Program-made: the position numbers and the translations under genes
In this document: positions 16,837 through 25,809 of the stretch, piece by piece
How positions within the stretch are numbered: the stretch's first letter is position 1
Layout of the letters: the number at the start of each line of letters is the position of its first letter
The notes under the pieces: model-generated
Seen by the model: the letters and a program-made list of their open reading frames with translations, nothing else
What the model was told of the DNA's origin: nothing
Databases searched by the model: none
Assembly (NCBI GenBank): GCA_902805775.1
Contig: CADCUB010000144.1
Location: 15,524-64,594 of the forward strand
Direction: 5' to 3'
DNA length: 49,071 bases
From: an uncultured Frankineae bacterium
GTDB taxonomy: Bacteria > Actinomycetota > Actinomycetes > Mycobacteriales > SCTD01

Positions 16837-17853
16837 TCACGAGCCGTAGGAGTGCAGCCCCACGACGAAGATGTTGACCACGTAGTAGTCGATGACGAGC
16901 GCCCCGGCGGCGGCCACGCCGATCCACGCCGCCTTGGTGCCCTTCCACCCGGCCGTCGCGCGAGCGTGCAGGTAGCCGGCGTACAGCACCCAGGTGATGA
17001 ACGACCAGGTCTCCTTGGGGTCCCAGCCCCAGTAGCGGCCCCAGGCCGCCTCGGCCCAGATCGCGCCGGCGATGATCGCGAAGGTCCAGACCGGGAAGGC
17101 GAAGGCGATGACGGCGTACGACACCCGGTCCAGGGCCTGCGCCGCCGGCAGGGCCGCGCCCATCGACACCGGGAAGCGCGGCGTGCCGCCCGCGGCGAGC
17201 TGGTCGTCGTGGCGCACCCGCAGCAGGTAGAGCAGCGCGACGACGCCGGACAGCAGGAACGCGCCGGACGACAGGATCGCCGCGAAGACGTGGATCTTGA
17301 TCCAGTACGAGTCGAGCGCCGGGACGAGCGGGCCCGCGGCCGTGTAGAGGACCGTCCCCGCGAGGCCGAGGTAGAGCACGGCCGGCACCATGACGAAGGC
17401 CCCGAGGGCGCGGTCGACCCGGCCCGTCGCGACCAGCGCCAGGAAGATCGTCACGGCCATGAGGGCCACCATGGACGAGAACTCGTACATGTTGCCCCAC
17501 GGCGTGCGGTCGGCGGCCATGCCGCGGGTGACCACCGATCCGACGTGCACGACGACCCCGCCGACCGCGAGCAGCAGGCCGAGGGCGCCGGCGCGGCTCC
17601 CCCGCACCGCGGGCGCGGGCGGGGCCGGCTCGGGCGCTCGGGCGTACGCCGTCGGACCACCGGCTCCGGCCATCGCCCGGGTGCGGGCGGCGGCCGCCTC
17701 GCGCAGCGACATCCCCGCGGCGGTGGCCTCGGCGACCCGCCGCGAGCGGCGGGCGGCCTGCTCGCCGGCGAAGGCGAGCATCGACAGGGCGTAGAGCAGG
17801 ACGGTGACCACGAACAGCCGGTCGCTGAGCTGGGCCAGGGCGACGTCCGTCAC
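16837..17853 (-). CDS. ccsB: Cytochrome c biogenesis protein CcsB (CcsA/CcmC family)
   Basis: This protein works with Ccs1/ResB as the System II heme lyase, carrying heme across the membrane and joining it to apocytochrome c. The 338-residue product has about eight helices and the heme-binding WWD motif (WGRYWGWDPKETW) near residue 272. Membrane histidines likely to ligate heme are visible in VVVHVGSV, WIKIHVFAAIL and the C-terminal VGLHSYG. The variable cytoplasmic loop (about 35-85) is Ala/Pro-rich. It overlaps the resB stop by four bases, so the pair is translationally coupled. Confidence 0.94.
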   Translation of the reverse strand: MTDVALAQLSDRLFVVTVLLYALSMLAFAGEQAARRSRRVAEATAAGMSLREAAAARTRAMAGAGGPTAYARAPEPAPPAPAVRGSRAGALGLLLAVGGVVVHVGSVVTRGMAADRTPWGNMYEFSSMVALMAVTIFLALVATGRVDRALGAFVMVPAVLYLGLAGTVLYTAAGPLVPALDSYWIKIHVFAAILSSGAFLLSGVVALLYLLRVRHDDQLAAGGTPRFPVSMGAALPAAQALDRVSYAVIAFAFPVWTFAIIAGAIWAEAAWGRYWGWDPKETWSFITWVLYAGYLHARATAGWKGTKAAWIGVAAAGALVIDYYVVNIFVVGLHSYGS

Positions 17854-19574
17854 GCGTTCTCCTCGACAGGTCGGGCAGGCTCACGGACAGGTCCGGCGGG
17901 GCGCAGGCGCTCGACGAGGGCGGCGAACTCCGCGTCGAAGGCCTCGGGGCCGGTGCGCGCGAGCCCGCCGGCCTCGATCACCGTACGGCCCGGGGCCTCG
18001 CCGCCGACCTGCGGGACGGCCCGCAGCCACAGCCGGCGGCGCCGGACGAACAGCGACAGGCAGAGCCCGACGACCATCCCGGCGCTGGCGGCGAGGGCGA
18101 CGAGCTTGCCCGGGTCCTGGGTCACCTGGAAGGTCGCCCACTCGGTGGTCTCGACGAAGGTCAGACTGCCGCCGCCGGGCAGCTGCCAGGTCTGCCCCTC
18201 GGCCAGCTTGACCGGCGTGATCGGCGAGCTGCCGTCGCTGATCGGCTCGAGCCGGGAGCGGTCGTCGAGGGAGTAGACCGACTGCGGCCGGCCGTCGTCG
18301 AGACCGATGTCGCCCCGGTAGCCCAGCACGGTGAGCGCCGGGTTCTCGGGGGCCGGGTAGACCGAGGTCACCCGACCGGTCTCCGGGTCCTGCACGGTCG
18401 TCGGGGTGAACACGCCCTCGAAGGCGAGCTGCTCGCCCGCCGCGTCCGGCACCTTGATGGTGCAGGTCGACAGGAAGGTGGTGCCCTGCGGCAGGCAGAC
18501 GACGGTCTGCTCGAGCCGGTTGCCCTCGACGTCGGTGACGACGACCTTCGGCGCGTATCCGTGCCCGAGCAGGTAGGTCTTCGCGCCGTCCACCTCGAGC
18601 GGGTGGTTCACGCGCAGCTCGTAGGGCCGGGTCGGCTCGTCGAAGGAGTCGGAGACGCGCAGCCGGGCCAGGAACGTCAGGGCCTTGCCGTCCTCGGCGT
18701 AGGTGGCCGCGAAGTCGTCCAGCACGAAGCTGAACGGCACGAGGCGCTCGGCGTCGAAGCGCCGGCCCGGCGAGAGGTCGTCGTAGGCGAACACGGTGTT
18801 GGCGAAGCCGTCGCCCTCCTTGACCAGCACCGTGCCCTTGAAGCCGAACAGCCCGCCCATCGCGATGCCGACGAGCAGCACGACCAGGGACACGTGGAAC
18901 AGCAGGTTGCCGGTCTCCCGCAGGTAGCCCTTCTCGGCCGACAGCGCGTGCCCGCCGCCGGGCACCTCGGCGGTGACGACCCGCCAGCGGCTGCGCCGCA
19001 GCGCGCGGCGGGCGTCGGCCAGCACCTGCGCGGACGGCACGTCGGCCGACCAGCGGTCGTGGGCGGGCAGCCGCGACAGCACGCGCGGGACCTCCGGCGG
19101 CGCGCTGACCAGCGCCCGGGCGTGCAGGCGCAGCCGCGAGGACAGGCAGCCGATCAGCGAGACGAACAGCAGCAGGTAGATGGCCGCGAACCACGGCGAG
19201 GCGAACACGTCGAACATCGACAGCCGGTCGAGCAGGGGCGCGAGGGTCGGGTGGTCGGCGAACCAGGTCGAGACCTCGACCGGGTTGAGCGTGCGCTGCG
19301 GCAGGAACGACCCGGGCACGCTCGCGAGGGCGAGCAGGAACAGCAGCAGCAGCGCCGTGCGCATGCTCACCAGCTGCCGCCACGCCTGCCGCACCGGAGC
19401 GGTCAGCGAGGCGCGAGGGGCGCTCCGCGGGGCGGGCGCCGTGGACAGGCGGGTGGCCTCGTCGGCAGTCGGCTCCCCGGTCGGCCCGGTGTCGGGATCG
19501 ACGGTCGGGTCGGCGCTCCGCCCGGCGGTGGGGTCGACCGTGGGGTCGGCGGTCGGCCCGGCGGTGGAGGTCAC
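17850..19574 (-). CDS. resB: Cytochrome c biogenesis protein Ccs1/ResB
   Basis: ResB/Ccs1 is the other half of the System II cytochrome c synthetase. The 574-residue product has helices near residues 72-90 (MRTALLLLFLLALASVPGS), 130-145, 225-245 and 500-520, with a large outer domain between the third and last. GSFLPQRTLNPVEVSTWF and EKGYLRETGNLLFHVSLVVLL are family segments. The GTG at 19574 follows the ccdA stop with no gap. The first ~45 residues are a low-complexity run of (A/V)DPT repeats and are not part of the conserved protein, so translation could also begin later. Confidence 0.92.
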   Translation of the reverse strand: MTSTAGPTADPTVDPTAGRSADPTVDPDTGPTGEPTADEATRLSTAPAPRSAPRASLTAPVRQAWRQLVSMRTALLLLFLLALASVPGSFLPQRTLNPVEVSTWFADHPTLAPLLDRLSMFDVFASPWFAAIYLLLFVSLIGCLSSRLRLHARALVSAPPEVPRVLSRLPAHDRWSADVPSAQVLADARRALRRSRWRVVTAEVPGGGHALSAEKGYLRETGNLLFHVSLVVLLVGIAMGGLFGFKGTVLVKEGDGFANTVFAYDDLSPGRRFDAERLVPFSFVLDDFAATYAEDGKALTFLARLRVSDSFDEPTRPYELRVNHPLEVDGAKTYLLGHGYAPKVVVTDVEGNRLEQTVVCLPQGTTFLSTCTIKVPDAAGEQLAFEGVFTPTTVQDPETGRVTSVYPAPENPALTVLGYRGDIGLDDGRPQSVYSLDDRSRLEPISDGSSPITPVKLAEGQTWQLPGGGSLTFVETTEWATFQVTQDPGKLVALAASAGMVVGLCLSLFVRRRRLWLRAVPQVGGEAPGRTVIEAGGLARTGPEAFDAEFAALVERLRPAGPVREPARPVEENA

Positions 19575-20414
19575 TCAGACCGCCGTCTCGAAGCCGGAGA
19601 CCCAGCCGCGCAGGTCCGCGACCACGGCCGACCACAGGCCGCTGACCAGCAGCAGCCCGACCAGCACGAGCAGCCCGCCGCCGATCCGCATGACGACGGC
19701 GTAGTGGCGCTTGACGACGGCGAAGGCTCCGAGGGCGCGGGAGAAGGCCAGGCCGGTCAGGACGAACGGGATCCCGAGCCCCGCGCAGTAGGCGGCGGTG
19801 AGCAGCGCCCCGCGGCCGGCGCTGGCCTCGCGGTAGGCGAGCGTCTGCACGGCGGCCAGGGTCGGACCGAGGCACGGCGTCCAGCCCACCCCGAACAGCA
19901 CGCCGAGCACCGGCGCGCCGGCCAGGCCGGGTGACGGCAGCCGGTGGAGGCGGACCTCGCGCTGCAGTCCGGGCACGAGCCCGAGGAAGGCCAGCCCGAG
20001 CAGGATGGTGAGCAGGCCCAGGCCGATGTCGACGGCGTCCTGGTGCACGGCCAGCGCGGAGCCCAGCCCCCCGAACAGCGCCCCGCTGGTGACGAACACG
20101 GCGCTGAAGCCGGCGACGAACAGCACCGAGCCGACGAGCACGCGCGACCGGCGGGCGGTCGGGGCCGGAGCGGGAGGTGCCTGGGCGGCCCGGACCAGGA
20201 CGTCCCCCGCCGGCGCGCCGGCGTCGTCCGGACGCGGACGGCTGGCTGCGAGCTGCTCGCCCGACAGCCCGGTGACGAACGACAGGTAGCCCGGCACCAG
20301 CGGCAGCACGCACGGCGACAGGAAGGAGACCAGACCGGCGATCGCCGCCACCGGCATGGCGACCAGCAGCGAGCCGTCGGTCACCGCCTCGACGAAGGTG
20401 TCGGCAACGCTCAT
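19575..20414 (-). CDS. ccdA: Cytochrome c biogenesis thiol transporter CcdA
   Basis: CcdA passes reducing power from cytoplasmic thioredoxin across the membrane to keep apocytochrome c cysteines reduced. The 279-residue product has about six helices and the two redox cysteines of the family, Cys35 in FLSPCVLPLVPGY and Cys181 in GWTPCLGPTL. A hydrophilic loop of about 40 residues (50-92) is longer than usual. It stands between the ResA-like gene (58 bp) and resB (0 bp), the common System II order. Confidence 0.94.
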   Translation of the reverse strand: MSVADTFVEAVTDGSLLVAMPVAAIAGLVSFLSPCVLPLVPGYLSFVTGLSGEQLAASRPRPDDAGAPAGDVLVRAAQAPPAPAPTARRSRVLVGSVLFVAGFSAVFVTSGALFGGLGSALAVHQDAVDIGLGLLTILLGLAFLGLVPGLQREVRLHRLPSPGLAGAPVLGVLFGVGWTPCLGPTLAAVQTLAYREASAGRGALLTAAYCAGLGIPFVLTGLAFSRALGAFAVVKRHYAVVMRIGGGLLVLVGLLLVSGLWSAVVADLRGWVSGFETAV

Positions 20415-20417
20415 CGG

Positions 20418-20457
20418 GCGCTCACCGGGCGCTGACCGTGTGCGCTCACCGGGCGCT
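20418..20457. repeat. 16-bp direct repeat in the resA-ccdA gap
   Basis: GCGCTCACCGGGCGCT occurs at 20418-20433 and 20442-20457, a 24-bp period, and a partial third copy (GGCGCTCAC) overlaps the end of the resA-like gene. The period is a multiple of three. No function is evident. Confidence 0.6.
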
Positions 20458-20472
20458 CTGCGCGACCGGCGC

Positions 20473-21051
20473 TCACGTCTCGGCCGCGATCTGCTCGACC
20501 GGCGCCAGCAGCTCGGACAGGCGCACCTCGCCGGCGAAGAAGCCGGCGATGCGGCCCTCGCGGTCCAGGACCAGCGTCGTCGGCGGCGTCTGCGGGACGA
20601 CCTTCCGGAACTGCAGCAGCAGCCGGCCCGGCTGGTCGTGCAGCGAGGGGTAGGGGACCTGCTGGCGGCGCTCGAAGGCCTGCGCCGGCGAGCGCTCGTC
20701 CTTGACGTTGACCCCGACGAAGCGCACCCCCGACGACGCGGTGCGGGCCGCGACCTCGTTGAGGGTGCGCGCCTCCGACCGGCAGGGGGCGCACCAGGAG
20801 GCCCAGAAGTTCAGGACGACGACCGAGCCGCGCAGGTCGCTGACGTCGAGCGGCTCGCCGTCGAGCGTCGTGCCGGCCAGTGCCGGAGCCGGCTGCCGGT
20901 CGGCCACGGCGATGACGCCGTCGTCACCGGTGTCCAGCGCCTCCAGCTGGGGCGACCGCGGTCCCTGCGCCGAGGCGCTGTCGCCGCTGCACCCGCTCAG
21001 CGCGAGCACGCAGGCGAGGGCGGCCGCCACAGCGGCCGGACGTCGGGGCAC
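20473..21051 (-). CDS. ResA/TlpA-like thiol-disulfide lipoprotein
   Basis: This is a membrane-anchored thioredoxin-like protein that would reduce apocytochrome c cysteines with electrons from CcdA. From GTG 21051 the product has 192 residues: an Arg-containing start, a hydrophobic core, a lipobox LSGC with Cys21, then the redox motif NFWASWCAPC (Cys87, Cys90) and a cis-Pro segment TPPTTLVLDREG. Starting at ATG 21138 would put 29 polar residues before the signal peptide, so the shorter form is preferred. A GACAAT hexamer six bases upstream suggests leaderless transcription. Confidence 0.86.
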   Translation of the reverse strand: MPRRPAAVAAALACVLALSGCSGDSASAQGPRSPQLEALDTGDDGVIAVADRQPAPALAGTTLDGEPLDVSDLRGSVVVLNFWASWCAPCRSEARTLNEVAARTASSGVRFVGVNVKDERSPAQAFERRQQVPYPSLHDQPGRLLLQFRKVVPQTPPTTLVLDREGRIAGFFAGEVRLSELLAPVEQIAAET

Positions 21052-21057
21052 CCGCCC

Positions 21058-21063
21058 ATTGTC
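21058..21063 (-). promoter_or_regulatory. Possible -10 box of the resA-like gene
   Basis: GACAAT on the minus strand is six bases before GTG 21051, in the same GGACAATGG context seen before menG. The 117-bp gap to the upstream phosphatase gene allows a separate promoter. It is a weak match to TANNNT. Confidence 0.3.
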
Positions 21064-21168
21064 CCCGACCGCGCCCCCGGGCTCCTGCTGGGGCCGACCC
21101 TGCCGCGGCGCGCCCCGACCGGTGGCGTCGTCCGTCACGGCGCCGCCGGCCCCCTGCGGCCTCCGCTG

Positions 21169-21801
21169 CTAGGCGCCCGCTCCCGGACGCCGGGACGCAG
21201 CACCGGCCGGCTCGCTGTAGGTCACCGTGACGATCCGGTCGTCGTCCCACGTGATGCTGGTCAGCGAGGCCAGCCCGCACTGCCTCCGGTCGGGCCGGTG
21301 CCACAGCTTGCGACCCTCGGCGTAGCGGCGGGCCGTCCAGATCGGCAGCTGGTGGCTCACGCACACCGCCTCGTGCCCGAGCACCAGGTCACGGGCGCTC
21401 AGCGCAGCGGCGAGCATCCGCCGGGCGACGACGACGTAGGGCTCGCCCCAGCTCGGGACGAACGGGTTGCGCAGGTGGTGCCAGTACTGCGGGCGCTTGA
21501 GGACACCGTCGCCGACCCCCACCTGCTTGCCCTCGAAGACGTTCTCGCTCTCGATCAGCCGCTCGTCGGTGCGGATGTCGAGCCCGAGCATCTCCGCCGT
21601 GGGGCGGGCGGTCTCCTGCGCCCGCTGCAGCGGCGAGGCGATGACGGCGGTGACGTCGCGCCCCTCCAGCGCCTTTGCGGCGTCGACGGCCATCTGCCGG
21701 CCGTCGTCGGACAGCCGGAAGCCGGGCAGCCGGCCGTACAGCACGGCGTCGGGGTTGTGCACCTCGCCGTGGCGCAGGAGGTGCACGGTCGTACGCGTCA
21801 T
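21169..21801 (-). CDS. Histidine phosphatase family protein
   Basis: This 210-residue protein belongs to the histidine phosphatase (phosphoglycerate mutase-like) superfamily. The catalytic motif LLRHGE holds Arg10 and His11, the second conserved Arg is in [11 protein letters not shown] and the second His is in [10 protein letters not shown]. It is translationally coupled to hemL (ATGA overlap at 21798-21801). Genes of this type are often found beside hemL in actinobacteria, but the substrate is not known and there is no evidence that it is a true phosphoglycerate mutase. Confidence 0.88.
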   Translation of the reverse strand: MTRTTVHLLRHGEVHNPDAVLYGRLPGFRLSDDGRQMAVDAAKALEGRDVTAVIASPLQRAQETARPTAEMLGLDIRTDERLIESENVFEGKQVGVGDGVLKRPQYWHHLRNPFVPSWGEPYVVVARRMLAAALSARDLVLGHEAVCVSHQLPIWTARRYAEGRKLWHRPDRRQCGLASLTSITWDDDRIVTVTYSEPAGAASRRPGAGA

Positions 21802-23144
21802 GTCGCATCCTTCGCCGTCGGAGGTGAGACCAGCTCGGGCGCGTCCACGGCTGCGGCGGCCCGGGCGGCGTGCGGCAGCGCGTCTGCTACCCGTTCCAGC
21901 GCCGCGTCATCGTGCGCGGCGCTGACGAACCACGACTCGTACGCGCTCGGCGGCAGGTAGACGCCGCGCGCGAGCATCTCGTGGAAGAAGGCCCGGTAGG
22001 CCAGGACGTTCTGCTGGGAGGCGGTGGCGTAGTCGACGACGGCGTGGTCGGCGAAGAAGATGCTGAACAGGCTGCCGGCCCGGTTGACCCGGTGCGGCAC
22101 CCCGGCGCTCGTGAGCGCCTCGGACGCCAGCCGCCCGACCGTCTCGGCCGCGGCGTCGACGCGGTCGTAGACCTCGGCCGTGCACTGCTCGAGCGTCGCC
22201 CGGCCCGCCGCCACCGCCAGCGGGTTCCCCGACAGCGTGCCGGCCTGGTAGACGGGGCCCTGCGGCGCGAGCCGGGCCATCACGTCGGACCGGCCGCCGA
22301 AGGCCGCCGCCGGCAGCCCGCCGCCCATCACCTTGCCGAAGGTGAACAGGTCCGGCGCGACCCCCTCGAGACCGAAGTGGCCGGCGCGGCTGACCCGGAA
22401 CCCGGTCATCACCTCGTCGAGGACGAGCAGCGCGCCGTACTGCTCGCACAGCGCCTTCAGCCCCGCGTTGAAGCCGGGCAGCGGCGGGACGACGCCCATG
22501 TTGGCCGCCGCCGCCTCGGTGATGACGACCGCGATGGCGTCGCCTTCCTGCTCGAACGCCGTCCGGACCGCCGACAGGTCGTTGTAGGGCAGCACGATGG
22601 TGTCGGCCGTCGTCGCACCGGTGACGCCCGGGGTGTCGGGCAGCCCGAGGGTCGCGATGCCGCTGCCCGCGCTGGCCAGCAGCGCGTCGACGTGGCCGTG
22701 GTAGCAGCCGGCGAACTTGACCACCTTGGTGCGGCCGGTGAAGCCGCGGGCCAGGCGGATCGCCGACATGGTGGCCTCGGTGCCGGAGTTGACCAGGCGC
22801 ACCTGCTCCACGGGCGCCACCCGGTCGACGAGAGTCTCGGCCAGCTCCACCTCGCCCCGGCTGGGCGTGCCGAAGCTCGTCCCCCGCGCCGCGGCGGTGC
22901 GCAGCGCCTCGACCACCGCCGGGTGGGCGTGGCCCAGGATGATCGGCCCCCAGGAGCAGACCAGGTCGACGTACTCGCGGCCGTCCTCGTCGACGAGGTA
23001 GGGCCCGCGGCCCTCCACCATGAAGCGCGGCGTCCCGCCGACCGCCTGGAAGGCGCGCACGGGGCTGTTGACGCCGCCCGGGATCACCTCGCGGGCGCGG
23101 TCGAACAGCGCCGAGCTGGCGGGCGCCTCGAAGGGGAAGGTCAT
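21798..23144 (-). CDS. hemL: Glutamate-1-semialdehyde 2,1-aminomutase
   Basis: HemL turns glutamate-1-semialdehyde, made by HemA, into 5-aminolevulinate in the C5 route to heme. The 448-residue PLP enzyme shows the opening [21 protein letters not shown], the [17 protein letters not shown] region, [13 protein letters not shown], and the cofactor lysine in [19 protein letters not shown] chose ATG 23144, which has AGGA at a good distance; ATG 23153 is three codons upstream. It is some 9 kb from hemA and heads the group that runs into the cytochrome c assembly genes. Confidence 0.95.
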   Translation of the reverse strand: MTFPFEAPASSALFDRAREVIPGGVNSPVRAFQAVGGTPRFMVEGRGPYLVDEDGREYVDLVCSWGPIILGHAHPAVVEALRTAAARGTSFGTPSRGEVELAETLVDRVAPVEQVRLVNSGTEATMSAIRLARGFTGRTKVVKFAGCYHGHVDALLASAGSGIATLGLPDTPGVTGATTADTIVLPYNDLSAVRTAFEQEGDAIAVVITEAAAANMGVVPPLPGFNAGLKALCEQYGALLVLDEVMTGFRVSRAGHFGLEGVAPDLFTFGKVMGGGLPAAAFGGRSDVMARLAPQGPVYQAGTLSGNPLAVAAGRATLEQCTAEVYDRVDAAAETVGRLASEALTSAGVPHRVNRAGSLFSIFFADHAVVDYATASQQNVLAYRAFFHEMLARGVYLPPSAYESWFVSAAHDDAALERVADALPHAARAAAAVDAPELVSPPTAKDAT

Positions 23145-23202
23145 GGCGGCCATCCTGCCCGTCCGGACCGGACGGCGCGCCGCCAGGGTCGCGGACCGCC
23201 GC

Positions 23203-24000
23203 TCAGCCGCTGCGGTCCGGCCCGGGCTGCGAGGGGTCGGGCGTCATGACCATGAACGTCGCGCCGTCCGGGTCGGCCAGGCACGCCATCCGGCCGTACG
23301 GCGTGTCGAACGCGGGCGCGAGGACCGTCCCGCCGGCGCCCTGCGCGGCCGACACGGCAGCGTCGACGTCGGCGGTCGCGAAGTAGACGAGCCAGTGGCT
23401 GGGTGTCCCGTCGGGCAGGCCCATCAGCCCGCCGATGCCGCCCAGCGCGTGCGGCTCGGTGGAGAGCGCGAAGGTGGTGTAGTCGGCCCCGGCCATCTCG
23501 ACCGCCTCGTAGGCGTAGCCGAACAGCGCGCCGTAGAAGGACCGGGCGGCGTCGGGGTCGGTCGAGCGCAGGTCCTCCCAGACCAGGCCGCCGGGCTCGT
23601 TGACTCGTCCGGCGCCGATCATCGTGCCGGCCTGCCAGAGGCCGAAGACGGCGCCGGAGGGGTCGGTCAGGATCGCCATGCGCCCGAGCGGGCCGACGTC
23701 CATGACGGGGCCGAGGACACTGCCGCCGTGCTCCGTCGCCCGCGCGACCACCCCGTCGGCGTCGTCGGTCGCGAGGTACAGCGTCCAGGCCGCCCGGGCG
23801 CCCTGCTGCACCGGACCGATGCCGGCGACCATCTGCCCGCCGGACTCCGCGGTGACGTAGCCGCCCCACTGCTCCTCGGGCTCCGGGACCGTCCAGCCGA
23901 GGACGGCGGTGTAGAAGGCGCCGCTGGCGCGGACGTCGGTGGCCATCACGTCGGCCCAGCACGGGACGCCGCTCGGCCAGGGCGAGGTGCGGATGCTCAT
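23203..24000 (-). CDS. Tandem VOC (glyoxalase-like) domain protein
   Basis: The 265-residue protein holds two vicinal-oxygen-chelate domains in a row (about 10-122 and 135-253), each with the repeated beta-alpha-beta pattern and endings [15 protein letters not shown] and [14 protein letters not shown]. Many actinobacteria have such proteins, often described as glyoxalase/bleomycin-resistance-like or hydroxylase-like, and the chemistry is rarely known. Metal ligands cannot be assigned with confidence. It stands alone between hemL and an aminopeptidase gene. Confidence 0.83.
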   Translation of the reverse strand: MSIRTSPWPSGVPCWADVMATDVRASGAFYTAVLGWTVPEPEEQWGGYVTAESGGQMVAGIGPVQQGARAAWTLYLATDDADGVVARATEHGGSVLGPVMDVGPLGRMAILTDPSGAVFGLWQAGTMIGAGRVNEPGGLVWEDLRSTDPDAARSFYGALFGYAYEAVEMAGADYTTFALSTEPHALGGIGGLMGLPDGTPSHWLVYFATADVDAAVSAAQGAGGTVLAPAFDTPYGRMACLADPDGATFMVMTPDPSQPGPDRSG

Positions 24001-24052
24001 GCCCGCAACCCAACTCCGCAGGGCGGTCGCTGTCCAGCCCCGCCACCCCCGT

Positions 24053-24117
24053 CGCGATCATGGAGGTCCGGCACACCCGCCGCGCTCGGCCGGCGTGTCA
24101 CGAGCCCATGGTCGGCG
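24053..24117. repeat. Palindromic repeat, decayed copy A
   Basis: CGCGATCATGG at 24053-24063 faces CCATGGTCGGCG at 24106-24117, with inner GGCACAC and GCGTGTC segments between them as in copy B. The central GGCTGAGCGTG of the other copies is missing and the right arm has changes, so this is a shortened, diverged copy between two genes. Confidence 0.55.
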
Positions 24118-24142
24118 CGAGAGCCGGGTGACCAGCCGTCGC

Positions 24143-25438
24143 TCAGCCGATCTCGAAGCACGCGGTCATCGCCCGGACCATCAGCGGCACGTCGAGCGAG
24201 GAGGCGAGCTCCCGGCAGGAGTGCATGGCGAGCATCGGGGACCCGACGTCGACCGTCGACAGGCCCAGCCGCATCGCGGTGAGCGGCCCGATCGTCGACC
24301 CGCACGGCAGGTCCGCGCGGGTGACGAAGTGCTGCAGCGGGACGCCCGCGTCGGCGCAGCGGGCGGCGAACCAGCTGCCGCTGCGGGCGTCGGTGGCGTA
24401 CGACTGGTTGGCGTTGAGCTTGAGCACCGGTCCACCGCCGAGCACCGGCGCGTGGGAGGGCTCGTGCCGCTCGCCCTGCGTGGGGTGCGTCGCGTGGGCC
24501 ATGTCGGCGCTGACCAGGTGGGAGCGCGCGATCGTCACCGGCAGGTCCTGGGGGTCGGTCGCCCCCGTCGCCGCGACGAGGCGGGCGAGGACGTCCTCGA
24601 GGAACGAGCCGCGGGCGCCCTCCATCGAGCCGCTGCCGACCTCCTCGTGGTCGTTGGCGACGAGCAGCTGCGTGTGGGCCGCCGGGGCGGCGCCGAGCAG
24701 TGCGGTCGTGGCGCTGTGGCAGGAGCCGAGGTTGTCCAGCCGCGGCGCCGCGACCCAGGAGCCGTCGGCGCCGGTCGCGGCGGAGGGCTGCGAGTCGGCC
24801 AGCACCAGGTCGTGCCCGAGCACGTCCCCGACGTCGACCCCCGCGACGGCGGCCAGGTGGTCCAGCAGGCTGCCGCCGGCGTCGCCGCGGCCGCTCCACG
24901 CGGGCACGAGCTGGGTCTGCGGGTCGAGCGTCAGCCCGTCCCGCACGCTGCGGTCGAGGTGGATGGCGAGGGAGGGCAGGCGCAGCGGCCCGCCCGGCAG
25001 CGCCACCAGGTGCAGGCCCACCGACCCGTCGGACCGGCGCGCGGCCAGACGCCCGGCGACGGTCAGCTCGCGGTCGAGCCAGGTGTGGGCGAGCAGCCCG
25101 CCGTACGGCTCGACGCCGACGAGGCGGTAGCTGCCGCGCTCGAGGTCGGAGCGCGGCCGCACCTTGAAGGTCGGCGAGTCGGTGTGCGTGCCCACCAGGC
25201 GCACGCCGGCGTCGGGCAGCGGCGCGCTGCCGACGCGGAAGGCGATGACACTGCCGCCGTCCCGTACGACGTAGCGCGCGTCGCCGGGCGCCAGGGCCCA
25301 GCGGTCGCGCTCGTCGAGCGGCGCGAAGCCGGCGGCGGACAGGCGGCGCGCCATCTCGGCGACGGCGTGGAACGGGGACGGGGACGCGTCGACGAAGGCC
25401 CGCAGGTCGGCGCCGGCCTGCTCGGCGGTGAGGCTCAT
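24143..25438 (-). CDS. M18 family aminopeptidase
   Basis: M18 enzymes are di-zinc aminopeptidases that remove acidic or neutral N-terminal residues from peptides in the cytoplasm. The 431-residue product has the metal-site segments LVGTHTDSPTFKVRP, a metal Asp probably in RLDNLGSC, the catalytic NDHEEVGSGSMEGA, and MLAMHSCRE near the C-terminus. From ATG 25438 the opening (ADLRAFVDASPSPFHAVAEMARRL) matches family starts well. A TACGGT -10-like box is eight bases upstream. No operon partner is evident; repeat copies A and B stand on either side of the gene. Confidence 0.92.
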   Translation of the reverse strand: MSLTAEQAGADLRAFVDASPSPFHAVAEMARRLSAAGFAPLDERDRWALAPGDARYVVRDGGSVIAFRVGSAPLPDAGVRLVGTHTDSPTFKVRPRSDLERGSYRLVGVEPYGGLLAHTWLDRELTVAGRLAARRSDGSVGLHLVALPGGPLRLPSLAIHLDRSVRDGLTLDPQTQLVPAWSGRGDAGGSLLDHLAAVAGVDVGDVLGHDLVLADSQPSAATGADGSWVAAPRLDNLGSCHSATTALLGAAPAAHTQLLVANDHEEVGSGSMEGARGSFLEDVLARLVAATGATDPQDLPVTIARSHLVSADMAHATHPTQGERHEPSHAPVLGGGPVLKLNANQSYATDARSGSWFAARCADAGVPLQHFVTRADLPCGSTIGPLTAMRLGLSTVDVGSPMLAMHSCRELASSLDVPLMVRAMTACFEIG

Positions 25439-25446
25439 GGGCAGCG

Positions 25447-25452
25447 ACCGTA
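25447..25452 (-). promoter_or_regulatory. -10-like box of the M18 aminopeptidase gene
   Basis: TACGGT on the minus strand lies eight bases before ATG 25438, so the message would have almost no leader. Repeat copy B begins 14 bp further upstream and would sit near the -35 region. Confidence 0.35.
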
Positions 25453-25465
25453 GCCGGGCCGTCCC

Positions 25466-25539
25466 CGCGATCATGGGGCCGTGGCACACAGGCTGAGCGT
25501 GGGAGGACGCGGTCTGCGTGTCGGAACTCCATGATCGCG
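25466..25539. repeat. 74-bp palindromic repeat, copy B
   Basis: The element is bounded by a perfect 11-bp inverted repeat, CGCGATCATGG and CCATGATCGCG. Inside are GGCACAC, GGCTGAGCGTG and GCGTGTC. Copy C has the same length, the same order of blocks and near-identical arms. It contains no reading frame of note and behaves like an intergenic REP/MITE-type unit. Confidence 0.72.
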
Positions 25540-25584
25540 GACACGACGGGGCGCGGACGAGGTGGTCGTACGGCGAGCGGGCCG

Positions 25585-25809
25585 TCAGGGACGCGGGGCC
25601 CGTCCGGCCTCGCGAGCGCGGACGACCGCCTCGGCGCGGGTGGCGACCTGCAGCTTGGCGATGACGTTCGAGACGTGGTTGCGCACCGTCTTGGGCGACA
25701 GCGACAGCCGCGCGGCGATCTCGGCGTTGGTCCGCTGGTCGGCGAGCAGCCGGAGGACCTCCCGCTCGCGCTCGGTGAGCTGCGGGCCCGGGAGGACGGT
25801 CCCGGGCGA
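25585..25809 (-). pseudogene. LuxR-type HTH remnant lacking its N-terminal domain and start codon
   Basis: A 74-codon frame encodes a clear LuxR/NarL-type HTH: LTEREREVLRLLADQRTNAE, then IAARLSLSPKTVRNHVSNVIAKLQ. There is no ATG, GTG or TTG before the HTH; the frame is closed upstream by a TGA that lies inside the left arm of repeat copy C. No receiver or sensor domain is found upstream, where a membrane-protein gene ends at 25904. It is therefore the 3-prime end of a lost regulator gene, kept between repeat copies B and C. Expression as a stand-alone HTH from a non-standard start cannot be excluded. Confidence 0.75.
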
